DNA of 33,446 nt from an uncultured Oscillospiraceae bacterium (GCA_910579595.1 CAJTVM010000023.1:1-33446); one strand, 5' to 3'; positions 7,210 through 16,657 are shown, counted from the stretch's first letter. The notes: generated from the letters alone by a model not told the origin. Translations and numbers: made by a program.

Positions 7210-9541
7210 AACCCTGCAAAACGCATTGAAACAGGATCGGGAGGGCTTCGACCTTCCACGATCCGTCCAGGACGCCATCCCCATCCGCCGCCTGTGGCCG
7301 GATGGGGTTTTCCAGTTCGGAAGCAAATTCTCCAAAACCATTCGGTTCAGCGACATCAACTATGCCATCGCCTCTAAGGAGGACAAAACCTCCATGTTCC
7401 TGGGCTACTCCGAGCTGCTCAACGCCCTGGACGCAGGCTCCGCTACCAAACTCACCATCAACAACAAGCGGCTCAACCGCCAGGACTTCGAGCAGAAGAT
7501 CCTCCTGCCCCGTCAGGACGATTACCTGGACGGCTACCGGGCGGAGTACAACGCCATGCTCATGGACAAGGTCACCGACAGCTCCAACAGCGTGGTGCAG
7601 GAGCGGTACATCACCCTCTCCGTCCACCGCAAGAGCATCGAGGAGGCCCGCACCTTCTTCGACCGGGTGACGGCGGACGTCACCACCCGGCTGAACCACC
7701 TGGACTCCCACAGCGAGGAGCTGGATGCGGTGGAGCGCCTGCGGGTGCTCCACGACTTTTACCGCACCGGCGAGGAAACCGAGTTCCACGTGGACCTGCG
7801 GGACCTGATGCGCAAGGGCCACAGCTTCAAAGACGCCATCTGCCCAGACAGTCTGGAGTTCAAAAAGGACCATTTCATCATGGGCGGCAAATATGGCCGG
7901 GTGCTGTTCCTGAAGGAGTACGCCAGCTACATCAAGGACTCCATGGTGAACGAACTGACGGCGCTGAACCGCACGATGATGCTGTCCATCGACGTGATTC
8001 CGGTGCCCACCGACGAGGCCGTCCGGGAGATGCAGAGCCGCCTTCTCGGGGTTGAGACCAACGTCACCAACTGGCAGCGGCGGCAGAATAACAACAACAA
8101 TTTTTCCGCTGTGATCCCCTATGACCTGGAACAGCAGCGGAAGGAGACCCGTGAGATGTTGGACGATCTCACAACTCGGGACCAGCGGATGATGTTCGCC
8201 GTGGTGACACTGATCCATCTGGCGGACAGCAAGGAGGAGCTGGACAGCGACACGGAAACCCTCCAGGCCACGGCCCGGAAGCACCTGTGCCAGCTGGCCA
8301 CGCTGAACTGGCAGCAGGCGGACGGGCTGGTGACAGCCCTCCCCTTGGGCCTGCGGCGGATCGACGCCCTGCGCACCTTGACTACTGAGGCTCTGGCGGT
8401 GCTCATGCCCTTCAAGGCCCAGGAGGTACGGGACCGGGGTGGGGTGTACTACGGGCAGAACACCATCAGCAAAAACCTGATCATCGCCAACCGAAAGGAG
8501 CTCCTCAACGGCAACGGCTTCGTCCTGGGCGTGTCCGGCTCCGGCAAGTCCTTCACCGCCAAGGCGGAGCTGGTGAACGTGGCCCTGGCCACCAATGACG
8601 ACATCATCGTCATCGACCCAGAATCCGAGTATCGGCCCATCGTTGAGGGCCTGGGCGGCGAGGTGATCGACATCTCCGCCACCTCCCGGAACCACATCAA
8701 CGCCATGGATATGGAGCAGGGTTATGGCGACGGGGACAACCCCGTGGTGCTGAAGTCCGAGTTCCTGCTGTCCCTGTGTGAGCAGCTGGTGGGCTCAGGG
8801 AAGCTGTCCGCCAAAGAGAAATCCATCATTGACCGCTGTACCGCCCAGTGCTACCACGAGTACATCCGGGGTGGGTGCAAAGGGAAAACGCCAACCCTCC
8901 AGGATTTTCACGCGGAGCTGCTCCGCCAGCCGGAACCGGAGGCCAAGGACGTGGCGCTGGCCATTGAGCTGTTCACCGAGGGCAGCCTCAACACCTTTGC
9001 CAAGCCCACCAATGTGGACACGGATGCCCGAATCCTGTGCTATGACATCCGGGATTTGGGCAAGCAGCTCCTGCCCGTGGGGATGCTGGTGGTGCTGGAC
9101 AGCGTGTTCAACCGCATCATCCGCAATCGAGCGCTGGGGCGGAACACCTGGATCTATATCGACGAAATCTATCTGCTGTTCCAGCACGAGTACAGCGCCA
9201 ATTTCCTGTTTACCCTTTGGAAACGGGTGAGAAAGTACGGGGCGCTGTGTACGGGCGCCACCCAGAACGTGGAAGATCTCCTCCAGTCCCACACAGCCCG
9301 CACCATGCTGGCCAACAGCGAGTTTCTGGTGATGCTGAACCAGGCCAGCACCGATAGGGCGGAGCTGGCCGGCTTGCTGAACATCTCGGAGAATCAGCTC
9401 TCCTACATCACCAATGTGGACGCAGGGCGGGGGCTTATCAAGTGCGGCAGCGCCATCGTGCCCTTCGTCAACAGTTTCCCGAAGAATACGCATCTTTACC
9501 GCTTAATGAGTACAAAGTTCATGGAGGCCGGCGCGGCCTAA
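7202..9541 (+). CDS. virB4: VirB4/TraE-type conjugation ATPase
   Basis: This is the energising ATPase of the mating channel. The 779-residue protein has the VirB4 N-terminal region, a P-loop (GVSGSGKSFTAKAEL) near residue 443, Walker B (TWIYIDEIYLLF) near residue 655, and the late motif GALCTGATQNVEDLL. The length is typical. The start is TTG at 7202 with AAGGAGG 9 bases upstream, overlapping prgI, so the two are translationally coupled. The 3' end overlaps the convergent AlkZ-related gene by 4 bases. Confidence 0.94.
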   Translation: MIKTLQNALKQDREGFDLPRSVQDAIPIRRLWPDGVFQFGSKFSKTIRFSDINYAIASKEDKTSMFLGYSELLNALDAGSATKLTINNKRLNRQDFEQKILLPRQDDYLDGYRAEYNAMLMDKVTDSSNSVVQERYITLSVHRKSIEEARTFFDRVTADVTTRLNHLDSHSEELDAVERLRVLHDFYRTGEETEFHVDLRDLMRKGHSFKDAICPDSLEFKKDHFIMGGKYGRVLFLKEYASYIKDSMVNELTALNRTMMLSIDVIPVPTDEAVREMQSRLLGVETNVTNWQRRQNNNNNFSAVIPYDLEQQRKETREMLDDLTTRDQRMMFAVVTLIHLADSKEELDSDTETLQATARKHLCQLATLNWQQADGLVTALPLGLRRIDALRTLTTEALAVLMPFKAQEVRDRGGVYYGQNTISKNLIIANRKELLNGNGFVLGVSGSGKSFTAKAELVNVALATNDDIIVIDPESEYRPIVEGLGGEVIDISATSRNHINAMDMEQGYGDGDNPVVLKSEFLLSLCEQLVGSGKLSAKEKSIIDRCTAQCYHEYIRGGCKGKTPTLQDFHAELLRQPEPEAKDVALAIELFTEGSLNTFAKPTNVDTDARILCYDIRDLGKQLLPVGMLVVLDSVFNRIIRNRALGRNTWIYIDEIYLLFQHEYSANFLFTLWKRVRKYGALCTGATQNVEDLLQSHTARTMLANSEFLVMLNQASTDRAELAGLLNISENQLSYITNVDAGRGLIKCGSAIVPFVNSFPKNTHLYRLMSTKFMEAGAA

Positions 9542-10212
9542 CGGATCAGCTTCTCCAGGTCGGCGGGAGCCGCCTGGGGGCACAGGCTTCGCAGGTGCGC
9601 CAGCAGTCGGGCCTTGGACTCCGCAGGATCGCGGCGGTAGGCGCTCCGGGTGACCTCCGCTCCCAGCACGTCCTCCGCCACAGCGTAGCGGGCCACGCCC
9701 CAGCCGTAGGGTTTCCCGTGCTTGTCCTTGGAATATTCGAAGCTGTGGACGGTGACATAGGTCTGCATTTGCAGACGGGTGATGACGGTCTCAAAACCTT
9801 TCATGCCGTTCCCGCCGAAGCCCGCCGCCTTTTTCAAGTCTTTGGTCAGCGTGGGGCCGTCCCGGAGAAGCACATCCATAATACACTTGTCCTTATAGCT
9901 GGCCAGCCCATCCTCATAGCGGGCGTCGAAATCGTAGCCATCCCTGCGGTAGTTGGCCAGGTCTGGGTACCAGGCCCGGCTCACCAGTCCGGCTTTTTTG
10001 TTGAACAACTTGCCATAGGCTGCCATGCCCCGTCGGGCCACCTCCATGCGCCATTCCCAGGGGCCGTCCACCCCTTCCGCAAACCAATATCGGCTGGGGG
10101 TGAAGTCCTCAATGGAGCAGTCTGGGATGTCGCAGGCGAAAAAGGGCAGCAGACCCCGCTCCAGGGCCAGGGTCTCCAGCTCGTCGGCGTTGCGGATGGT
10201 TGGGTTTGACAT
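9538..10212 (-). CDS. AlkZ-related protein (YcaQ/AlkX-like winged-helix family)
   Basis: The 224-residue protein includes segments GPWEWRMEVARRGMAAYGKLF, CIMDVLLRDGPTLTKDLKKAAG and YVTVHSFEYSKDKHGKPYGW. The middle part resembles the winged-helix fold of AlkZ/YcaQ DNA glycosylases. It is much shorter than true AlkZ (about 360-400 residues) and I do not see that family's QxQ catalytic motif, so glycosylase activity should not be assumed. ATG at 10212 is chosen for AGAGGTG about 6 bases upstream. It lies antisense within the transfer operon, between virB4 and the CHAP gene. Confidence 0.6.
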   Translation of the reverse strand: MSNPTIRNADELETLALERGLLPFFACDIPDCSIEDFTPSRYWFAEGVDGPWEWRMEVARRGMAAYGKLFNKKAGLVSRAWYPDLANYRRDGYDFDARYEDGLASYKDKCIMDVLLRDGPTLTKDLKKAAGFGGNGMKGFETVITRLQMQTYVTVHSFEYSKDKHGKPYGWGVARYAVAEDVLGAEVTRSAYRRDPAESKARLLAHLRSLCPQAAPADLEKLIR

Positions 10213-10260
10213 GGCGGTCACCTCTCGGGCAGTTTATCACAAAACACCGAAAAATGCAAA

Positions 10261-12261
10261 ATGGGGGTGAATAAGATTCAGAAGGTCAAAGAAAAGCGTT
10301 CCGTCGTCAGAAAAGCAAAAGAAAAGATCCAGGCCGCGCCGAAGGAGCTCCTCCGGCGCGGCCTGCTCATCGGGACAGAAAAGCTGAAGGGCCAGCTCAG
10401 GGATGCCGTCGATGGCGGGCGGCGGGAGGACACCGAGGCCGACCACGCCCAGGATGCCGCCCAGGCGGGCGTCCAGCGGGCGGTGGGCAGGCTGGGAAAG
10501 CTGGGGCGGGGTAAGAAAGGGGACAGCAGTAGACCAAGAAAGGCCCGCTCGGATGCGGACGTGCCGGAGGCCCATGCGGATACGTCGGTGCCCGGTTCCC
10601 AGACGGGGGCGGATATCCCAGCCAGCCGCGGGGAGCCTGTGCGGATTAAAACCCGGGAAACTGCTTCCGCTGCCGTCCCAGTGGAGCGTCGCCCTTCGGT
10701 GTCGGCTGTGCAGCACGCCATCAAGACGAGGGAAACCAGCAGCACTTGCCGCCAGATGGACAATCCTATGGAGGGGGCGACCCGATCTGAAAATCGGGGC
10801 CAGAAGGAGTTTGTGCGGGAGCGGGGCAAGACGGCGTTTGGGCGGAGGGCGGAGTCCCATTGCGGGGGAGCATCTTCCACCCGGGGGCACAGTGTGGACA
10901 GCGCCCCGGCGCGGCGTCCCACAGCCCAGATGACAGGGTGGAACGAGCAGTCTGTGAACACACCTACCCGTAAGGCCGCGGACGAAGGTAAAAAGGCTGC
11001 CCGCCCAGGCCAAAGGGCCACGGGGCGGGCAATCCATCAGCGGACGGAAGCGGCGGTGAATTCCGCTCCCAAAGCGGTTAAAACAGCGGAGCACAGCCGC
11101 CAAGTCGTTCGGCAGGCCGCCCATGCCACCGTCCAGGCCCAGCGGCGGGCTGTGAGGGCCGCAGACGGGGCACGGTGGGCGACGGCGACCGTGGGCAGGC
11201 CCGTGGCAAAGGCCGCGGTGTCGGCCCTGCGTGGGGCCGCGTCGGCCATCCGGGCGGCGATGGCCCCGCTGGCCGCTGGGGGCGGGGCGGTGATCGCGGT
11301 GGTGCTGGTGCTGTGTCTGGTGGGGGCACTCTTGCTGTCCCCGCTGGGGATTTTGTTCTCCGGCGAGGAAAACAGCGGCCAGACCACCGCCGACGCTGTC
11401 CGGGAGATCAACCGGGAGTACAGCGCCAAGCTGGAGGGGTTGCAAGCAGGTGCCACTTGCGATGAAGTGAGACTATCTGGCAGCCGCGCCCCGTGGCCGG
11501 AGGTACTGGCGGTGTATGCAGTAAAAACCACCTCCGACCCGACCAACGGGCAGGAGGTGGTTACCATGACGGATGAGAAACGGGAATTGCTAAAGCGGGT
11601 TTTCTGGGATATGAACCAGGTGGCAGGCTTTACAAGTACAGTGCCCAACGGAGATGACGAGGGAGAGACGACCACCCTGCACATCACCATCACCGCCAAA
11701 ACAGCCTATGAAATGGCGGATATTTACGGTTTCAACGCTACCCAGCGTCAGCAGTTGATGGAGTTGCTTTCCGATGAGTACCGGGAGCTGTGGAACGCCG
11801 TGCTCTATGGCACCGGCAGCAGCGAGATTGTGGCCGTGGCGCTGTCCCAGGTGGGCAACGTGGGCGGACAGCCTTACTGGAGCTGGTATGGCTTCGACCA
11901 CCGGGTGGATTGGTGCGCCATATTTGTGAGCTGGTGCGCCAACGAGTGTGGCTACATCGACGCCGGAGTGATCCCGAAATTCGCGGGCTGTGTGCAAGGC
12001 TCCCATTGGTTTAAAAATCGGGGGCAGTGGCAGGATCGCAGCTATACACCGAATCCGGGGGATCTGATTTTCTTCGATTGGGACAATCCGGGCGGGTTCT
12101 CTGGGCCGCAGGACAGTGTGCCTGACCATGTGGGTATTGTAGAACGGGTGGAAAATGGCCGAGTTTACACAATAGAAGGCAACTCCGGGGACAAGTGCTG
12201 CCAAAGGAACTATCCAGTGATGTATTATGAGATTTATGGCTATGGAACGCCAGAACAATAA
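10261..12261 (+). CDS. Conjugation-linked cell-wall hydrolase, CHAP/NlpC-type (CD1108 family)
   Basis: The 666-residue protein has a long basic, repetitive N-terminal half rich in Arg, Ala and Thr (several KTRET and TGRAIHQR-like units), one membrane segment near residues 340-362 (AVIAVVLVLCLVGALLL), then an extracellular part. The C-terminal ~135 residues form the amidase/peptidase domain with Cys (VDWCAIFVSWCA), His (VPDHVGIVE) and Asn (IEGNSGDKC) in the expected order. It would open peptidoglycan for the mating channel, like VirB1/CwlT. No clear ribosome site precedes ATG 10261; GTG 10267 is possible. In related ICEs more transfer genes follow, but here the cargo region begins. Confidence 0.88.
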   Translation: MGVNKIQKVKEKRSVVRKAKEKIQAAPKELLRRGLLIGTEKLKGQLRDAVDGGRREDTEADHAQDAAQAGVQRAVGRLGKLGRGKKGDSSRPRKARSDADVPEAHADTSVPGSQTGADIPASRGEPVRIKTRETASAAVPVERRPSVSAVQHAIKTRETSSTCRQMDNPMEGATRSENRGQKEFVRERGKTAFGRRAESHCGGASSTRGHSVDSAPARRPTAQMTGWNEQSVNTPTRKAADEGKKAARPGQRATGRAIHQRTEAAVNSAPKAVKTAEHSRQVVRQAAHATVQAQRRAVRAADGARWATATVGRPVAKAAVSALRGAASAIRAAMAPLAAGGGAVIAVVLVLCLVGALLLSPLGILFSGEENSGQTTADAVREINREYSAKLEGLQAGATCDEVRLSGSRAPWPEVLAVYAVKTTSDPTNGQEVVTMTDEKRELLKRVFWDMNQVAGFTSTVPNGDDEGETTTLHITITAKTAYEMADIYGFNATQRQQLMELLSDEYRELWNAVLYGTGSSEIVAVALSQVGNVGGQPYWSWYGFDHRVDWCAIFVSWCANECGYIDAGVIPKFAGCVQGSHWFKNRGQWQDRSYTPNPGDLIFFDWDNPGGFSGPQDSVPDHVGIVERVENGRVYTIEGNSGDKCCQRNYPVMYYEIYGYGTPEQ

Positions 12262-12400
12262 AAAAATAGTAGGTATCATGTTTATACCCGTGTTGCCTTT
12301 TTGCTTAATGGGTCGGCTCAACCTGTGCGTCGTTTCTTGTTGGTTATTACTCAGGCAAATAAAAAATTTGAATCAGTTCAGCTTCACACTTCTTTCTCAT

Positions 12401-12439
12401 ATAAAATATGCCGTACCTGAGTCGGTCAGGTACGGCATA
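12401..12439 (-). terminator. Rho-independent terminator of the regulator/AcpS operon
   Basis: A perfect 14-bp stem (12407-12420 with 12426-12439, loop GTCGG) is followed, on the minus strand, by TTTTATAT. It ends leftward transcription from the PucR and AcpS genes. The rest of 12262-12503 (242 bases) holds no gene that I can support; it is clearly more AT-rich than the transfer genes. Confidence 0.85.
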
Positions 12440-12503
12440 ACTCTTCTTGACACAAAATTATACCTTCCACGCAGGACGATGAGCTTAATGTCAGGTCACA
12501 AAC

Positions 12504-12884
12504 TCACGACTCCGCAACAACAAAAGCAGTGGCCATGTTGCCGGTTGTTGTGATGGAAACGAAAAGCGATGTGATTTCAGCACGATCCAATACCGTTTGG
12601 AGAAAGCTGTCAACATAGATATATGGGCTTCCGGCCTCATTGTTTTTTGTCTCGATTCGGCGGTAGTCAAATCCCTTGTCGGCCAACCTTGGGGCAATCG
12701 CTTTAAATGCGGCCTCTTTTACGGCAAATCGGGAGGCAAGATATTCTGCCGGGTCTGCCTTTTCTTGGGCAGCAGACAATTCTCCCTCAGTAAATACTCT
12801 GGCCAGAGAGCCTTTGGTCATGCGCTTTAGCAGATCCTCGACGTCTCCGATGACAACCGTGTCAATTCCGATCCCCCTGATCAT
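12504..12884 (-). CDS. acpS: Holo-[acyl-carrier-protein] synthase
   Basis: AcpS transfers 4'-phosphopantetheine from CoA to the serine of an acyl carrier protein. The 126-residue protein has both signature motifs: GIGIDTVVI with the metal-binding Asp8, and YLASRFAVKEAAFKAI with Glu57. The usual SxSH near the C-terminus reads SITTTGN. ATG at 12884 is chosen because AGGAGG lies 8 bases upstream; the earlier in-frame ATG at 12890 is too close. It is cotranscribed with the PucR gene (32-base gap) and diverges from an operon that encodes an acyl carrier domain, so it is probably a dedicated enzyme for that carrier. Confidence 0.9.
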   Translation of the reverse strand: MIRGIGIDTVVIGDVEDLLKRMTKGSLARVFTEGELSAAQEKADPAEYLASRFAVKEAAFKAIAPRLADKGFDYRRIETKNNEAGSPYIYVDSFLQTVLDRAEITSLFVSITTTGNMATAFVVAES

Positions 12885-12916
12885 GGTCATCTCCTCCTGC
12901 TCTTCTGTATGTTTAC

Positions 12917-14470
12917 TCAACATTCCAGCGCGGAATTCTGAAACTGATACGAAAGAATGTAGTAGTGCCGTTCTGTGGCAGATGCGGGCAGTTCCCCCAA
13001 AAGCTCAGTAATTTTTTCAAAACGATAATTGAGGGATGAACGGTGCATATTCATCGCTTTCGCCGTTTGAACCAGGTTTCTGTCGTTTAAGTAATACATA
13101 TAAAGCGTGTATGCCAGCTCGGTGTTGTGCTTATTGTCGTGCGCTGAAAGACATTTCAGCGTAGGAGAAAGGAAAACCTCCAGCGATTCTCTTTGCAGGA
13201 ACAGATTTTTCAGATGCACAAGATAATAATCCTCGTAATAATAACATCCAGGCACGTCGTGAACGGCCCGCGCCGCTTCCAATGCCCTCAGCGCCTGGTT
13301 ATAGTAGGAACGGATCTCCATTATATTGGAGAAATTATTGCTGAGGGAGGCATAGAGCTTATTCTTTACACAGAAAGCCCGGAAAGATGTGAACGATGCC
13401 TCCGAGAGCTTGCCGTTGGGCATAACCGGGATCAAAGCAAGTATCTTCTTCTCGTAAATGACGATCCTGCTGTTGGCAAAGAGATATTCCAGCTGATTGC
13501 GTATCTGCAGCATATTGACGGCGCCCGGCGTCAGCTCTGTTGAGATGACGAGACAACGCATATTGTCGGGGAATGTGCGATCCAGCTGATGAATGAATGC
13601 CTGGTAAGCACCGCTCACAACAACCGCCTCATCCAGCAGATCGAGGATAAAGTGCTCAAAGGGCCGTTTCCCATTTTGGCGCAGCAGTTCATCGTGCTTC
13701 ATTTGCAGATAGATGTAGCTGCGCAGGATCATCAGCAATTCCATGTCTATCTCAGTGAACGTGTGCTCGAACTCGTTTACAACAATATGTCCATAATCCT
13801 TTTCCGCGCTGACCGATACCAGCAGCTGGTTGATCTGCATCTGATCATGAAATGCCATGATAGGGGTTTTGCTCTTTTTGACCCGGCTGTGAAGCGCACC
13901 ACGATTTGCGAACGTATAATCTCCGCTGGAAAATCCCCCGTTTTCAAGCAGCATATCTGTAACCTGCGATTCCTGTGCCTGCAGCGCCTGTCTTGTTACG
14001 CCGGCAATCCGGTAAGAGGAATCAAAAATCACGAGAGGGTTCCGCAGGAACGGATACGCCGCGTCAACCAGAGTTTGCACCCTTGCACCCTCCGTCAAGG
14101 CTTCTAAAAGCACGGCACTCATGGCGTTTTTTTGATCCTCTATGAGAAAGCGCTCCCGAATGGTTTGGACGATGTGTTCCGTCTGCTCTGTCCGTATCAA
14201 TAAAACGCAGCCCTGCCAAGCGTTTAGAAGCTGTGCTTTCTCAAACGTGGGGGCGGCACAGAACACCAGATGGCCACAGCCGCTCTGTGCCTGCCGCTGG
14301 ACAGCTTCTAAGTTGTCACTGATATACACCGTGTCCGGTAATGGGGAAGCATTCTGCTCCCTCAAGATCTCCCAGCGGGTCAAGCCGTCGTCTCCGAGAG
14401 GGGCGCCCAACAGCTCGGTTTTATCATGAGTATTGAATAACTTCTGAAGCAAGCTGATGGTAATACACAT
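12917..14470 (-). CDS. PucR/CdaR-type transcriptional regulator
   Basis: The 517-residue protein ends with a PucR C-terminal helix-turn-helix (DRNLVQTAKAMNMHRSSLNYRFEKI, about residues 460-490). A GGDEF-like or CdaR-type middle domain and an N-terminal sensing part precede it (the segment around EALTEGARVQTLVDAAYPFL resembles the start of a GAF/PAS-like input domain). PucR/CdaR proteins usually activate nearby catabolic genes when a substrate is present. The ATG has GGAGGAGG about 7 bases upstream. It diverges from the butyrate kinase gene, so it is the likely regulator of the operon. Its codons are visibly richer in A and T than those of the operon. Confidence 0.85.
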   Translation of the reverse strand: MCITISLLQKLFNTHDKTELLGAPLGDDGLTRWEILREQNASPLPDTVYISDNLEAVQRQAQSGCGHLVFCAAPTFEKAQLLNAWQGCVLLIRTEQTEHIVQTIRERFLIEDQKNAMSAVLLEALTEGARVQTLVDAAYPFLRNPLVIFDSSYRIAGVTRQALQAQESQVTDMLLENGGFSSGDYTFANRGALHSRVKKSKTPIMAFHDQMQINQLLVSVSAEKDYGHIVVNEFEHTFTEIDMELLMILRSYIYLQMKHDELLRQNGKRPFEHFILDLLDEAVVVSGAYQAFIHQLDRTFPDNMRCLVISTELTPGAVNMLQIRNQLEYLFANSRIVIYEKKILALIPVMPNGKLSEASFTSFRAFCVKNKLYASLSNNFSNIMEIRSYYNQALRALEAARAVHDVPGCYYYEDYYLVHLKNLFLQRESLEVFLSPTLKCLSAHDNKHNTELAYTLYMYYLNDRNLVQTAKAMNMHRSSLNYRFEKITELLGELPASATERHYYILSYQFQNSALEC

Positions 14471-14701
14471 GAAGCTTTCCTCCTCCAGAGAATCCTATGC
14501 TGTTTCCTGACGTACCTTAAATTATAACAAAACGCTTGGCTGCGTTCATCGTACAAGTTTGTAGGAAACAGGTTTGTTTTTTCCAAAAGCTATGTATGTG
14601 GTATTTGGGAACAGCCCGATTATAATTATATTATACAAAAGCGAACTGATTCGCAATATAAAATTCATGGAAATTATTAGGGAAACAGGAGGAGCACAGC
14701 G
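14471..14701. promoter_or_regulatory. Divergent promoter/operator region, PucR regulator and kinase operon
   Basis: Leftward: a perfect -10 TATAAT on the minus strand (14521-14526) with a weak -35 (ATGAAC, 14544-14549). This promoter is bracketed by an inverted pair, TGTTTCCT (14501-14508) and AGGAAACA (14563-14570), a reasonable regulator site. Rightward: -35 TTGGGA (14605-14610), 18-base spacer, -10 TATTAT (14629-14634), followed by a small inverted repeat GCGAA-CTGA-TTCGC (14641-14654). GGAAACAGG occurs twice directly (14564-14572 and 14681-14689). The kinase ribosome site AGGAGG is at 14687-14692. Promoter calls are by eye. Confidence 0.5.
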
Positions 14702-15814
14702 ATGAAAGACGCCTACACGATTCTAACGGTGAATCCCGGTTCAACAGGGACAAAGCTCGGGCTGGTTCGTGGGGACAGGATCCTGCTGGATTTGAACGTG
14801 GACACACCGAAAGGAATGTTTCAGGACTGCCCGAATTTCGAGGATCAGGTGCCCAAGCGTGAGCAGATGATTTGGGATATGCTGCGGGAGGCAGGGGTCG
14901 AGCTGGAGTCCATTGACGCCGTATCTGGCCGGGGCGTAGGCGTCCATTCCTGCACAGGCGGTACATACCTCATCAACGACCTCGCCTATGAGCACGCGCT
15001 GCACGACGTGGAGGGCATCAATCATCCCGCCACGCTGGGCATCGTACTCGCCGCCAAAATTGCGGAAAAGCTGAATGTGCCCGCCTACTTCGTAAACCCC
15101 ATGAGCACGGACGAGCTAAGTGACGTGGCGCGGATGACCGGCATCCGGGGCTTGTACCGCCCCTCCCACGCCCACCCGCTGAATATGAAGCAGGTGGCGA
15201 TCCATCACAGCGAGTTGATGGGGAAACGCTATGAGGACTGCAACTATGTGATCCTGCACATGGGCGGCGGGACAAGCATCGCGGCCCATGAGAAGGGGCG
15301 GGCCGTGGACAGCACCCGCATCGGGGACGGCCAAGGGCCAATCTGCCCGAACCGGAGCGGCGACTTGTGCATTGATGATGTGATGACCCTGCTCCGAAGG
15401 GGCATGACACCGGAGGAGGTCAACGAAATTGCCTCCCGCCGGGGCGGGCTCATGCAGCTGTGCGGCACCGATGATGTGCGGAAAATTCGCAGTGAACTGA
15501 TTCCCGCCGGGGACAAGCGGGCAAAGCTGGCGCTGGACGCTATGGAGTATACGATGGTCAAATGGGCCGCCATGATGGCCGGCGCACTACGTGGGCAGGT
15601 AGACGCCATCCTGATGACCGGCGGGCTTGCCAATGACAAGGTTTTGGTGGAGCAGCTCACAAAGGATTTGAGCTGGATTGCCCCGGTCTATGTCTATCCG
15701 GGCAGCTTTGAGACGGAAGCACTGGCGTCCGGGGCGATCCGTGTCCTGAGCGGTGTGGAGGAAGTAAAGGAATACACGGGCAAGCCGGTGTGGGACGGTT
15801 TTGATTTTGACTGA
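14702..15814 (+). CDS. buk: Butyrate kinase-type short-chain acid kinase
   Basis: It interconverts acyl phosphate plus ADP and free acid plus ATP. The 370-residue protein has the acetate/butyrate kinase phosphate loop (ILTVNPGSTGTKLGL), the butyrate kinase segment HMGGGTSIAAHEKGRAVDS, and late motif ILMTGGLANDK. The length fits butyrate kinase (about 355) better than acetate kinase (about 400). The motif after the adenosine site reads GPICPNRSGDL where I recall GPFSPERAG from typical Buk, so substrate preference may differ. First gene of the operon, with AGGAGG 9 bases upstream; overlaps the thioesterase gene by 14 bases. It pairs logically with the phosphate acyltransferase at 22574. Confidence 0.88.
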   Translation: MKDAYTILTVNPGSTGTKLGLVRGDRILLDLNVDTPKGMFQDCPNFEDQVPKREQMIWDMLREAGVELESIDAVSGRGVGVHSCTGGTYLINDLAYEHALHDVEGINHPATLGIVLAAKIAEKLNVPAYFVNPMSTDELSDVARMTGIRGLYRPSHAHPLNMKQVAIHHSELMGKRYEDCNYVILHMGGGTSIAAHEKGRAVDSTRIGDGQGPICPNRSGDLCIDDVMTLLRRGMTPEEVNEIASRRGGLMQLCGTDDVRKIRSELIPAGDKRAKLALDAMEYTMVKWAAMMAGALRGQVDAILMTGGLANDKVLVEQLTKDLSWIAPVYVYPGSFETEALASGAIRVLSGVEEVKEYTGKPVWDGFDFD

Positions 15815-16616
15815 GACAGGACAGGTGCGATTCCCTGCGTACACAGCACACTGCCCCAAAGGTGTGCTGGAGATGAAGCTCACCATCGCCCGCTGCCACA
15901 CGGATTCCTCTGGGCGGATGCCGCCCCATGTGTTGGCCAAGGTGATGGAGGACGCCGTAAAGCGGCAGATGGAAGCGTGTGGCTGGGGCAGGGAAACGAT
16001 GGAGACAAAGAATGTCGCTTTGGTTGTCGGGTGGACCTCCATTCAAATCAAGCGGTTGCCTCGTTTAGGTGAAAGCCTTTTGGCGCGGATCTGGCCGGGC
16101 AGGAAAAAATGCTCCATGCACGTTCGGAAATATGCGTTTTTCACCGATGTGGGTGAGGCGCTGGTCAGTGCCGCGGTGCTGTTTCTGCCGATGGATCGAA
16201 CCAGCCGGAAGCTGACGGTGGCAGAAATTCCGGTGCTGCCGGAGGTGGTGATCTCCGGAGAGGCGGATGTCCCCAGCCTGCGCAGGGCGTTCCCCACGAA
16301 GCTGCCCAACCAAGCTGTGCGGACAGTACGAGCCCATGAAATTGACGAAAACGGCCACATGAACAATACCTGCTATCTTCAATGGGCCAATGAGCTTTGG
16401 GAGAACGATCACCGTAGACAACACGAACCGCGCTCTATCTGGGTACAGTATGCCAATGAGCTGATGGAAGGCCAGACGGTTACGCTGGACTACGCCGTAC
16501 AGGGGCAGCGCCTGTATGTGCGCGGGAGCGTTAACCAAACGGATTCCTTTCTTGCCGTCATTCAGTATGAATCCCCGCCGGTGGCAGGGATTGTTCGTAA
16601 AAAAGATTCTTCATAA
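15801..16616 (+). CDS. Acyl-ACP thioesterase family protein (double hot-dog)
   Basis: About 271 residues, two hot-dog domains, Pfam acyl-ACP thioesterase type. The second domain carries the FatA/FatB-like catalytic stretch HEIDENGHMNNTCYLQWANE, with Asp182, Asn184 and His186 in the expected spacing. The N-terminal domain begins near RCHTDSSGRMPPHVLAKVMEDA. It would hydrolyse an acyl group from a carrier protein, probably the ACP domain encoded at 21819. The start is uncertain: TTG 15801 gives the longest form and overlaps the kinase, GTG 15825 and ATG 15873 are possible. A hydrolytic release enzyme beside an ATP-yielding release route is unusual. Confidence 0.82.
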   Translation: MILTETGQVRFPAYTAHCPKGVLEMKLTIARCHTDSSGRMPPHVLAKVMEDAVKRQMEACGWGRETMETKNVALVVGWTSIQIKRLPRLGESLLARIWPGRKKCSMHVRKYAFFTDVGEALVSAAVLFLPMDRTSRKLTVAEIPVLPEVVISGEADVPSLRRAFPTKLPNQAVRTVRAHEIDENGHMNNTCYLQWANELWENDHRRQHEPRSIWVQYANELMEGQTVTLDYAVQGQRLYVRGSVNQTDSFLAVIQYESPPVAGIVRKKDSS

Positions 16617-16657
16617 GAGGAACACAAATAGATTTTTGAAAGGAGTGGCAAGACAGA

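Noticed and set aside
7100..8695. Minus-strand open frame of 531 codons opposite virB4
   Set aside because: Shadow of the virB4 codon pattern; low-complexity His/Val/Gln-rich translation, no ribosome site or motif.
9442..10209. Plus-strand frame opposite the AlkZ-related gene
   Set aside because: Overlaps the end of virB4 in another frame and has no recognisable domain; the minus-strand frame is better supported.
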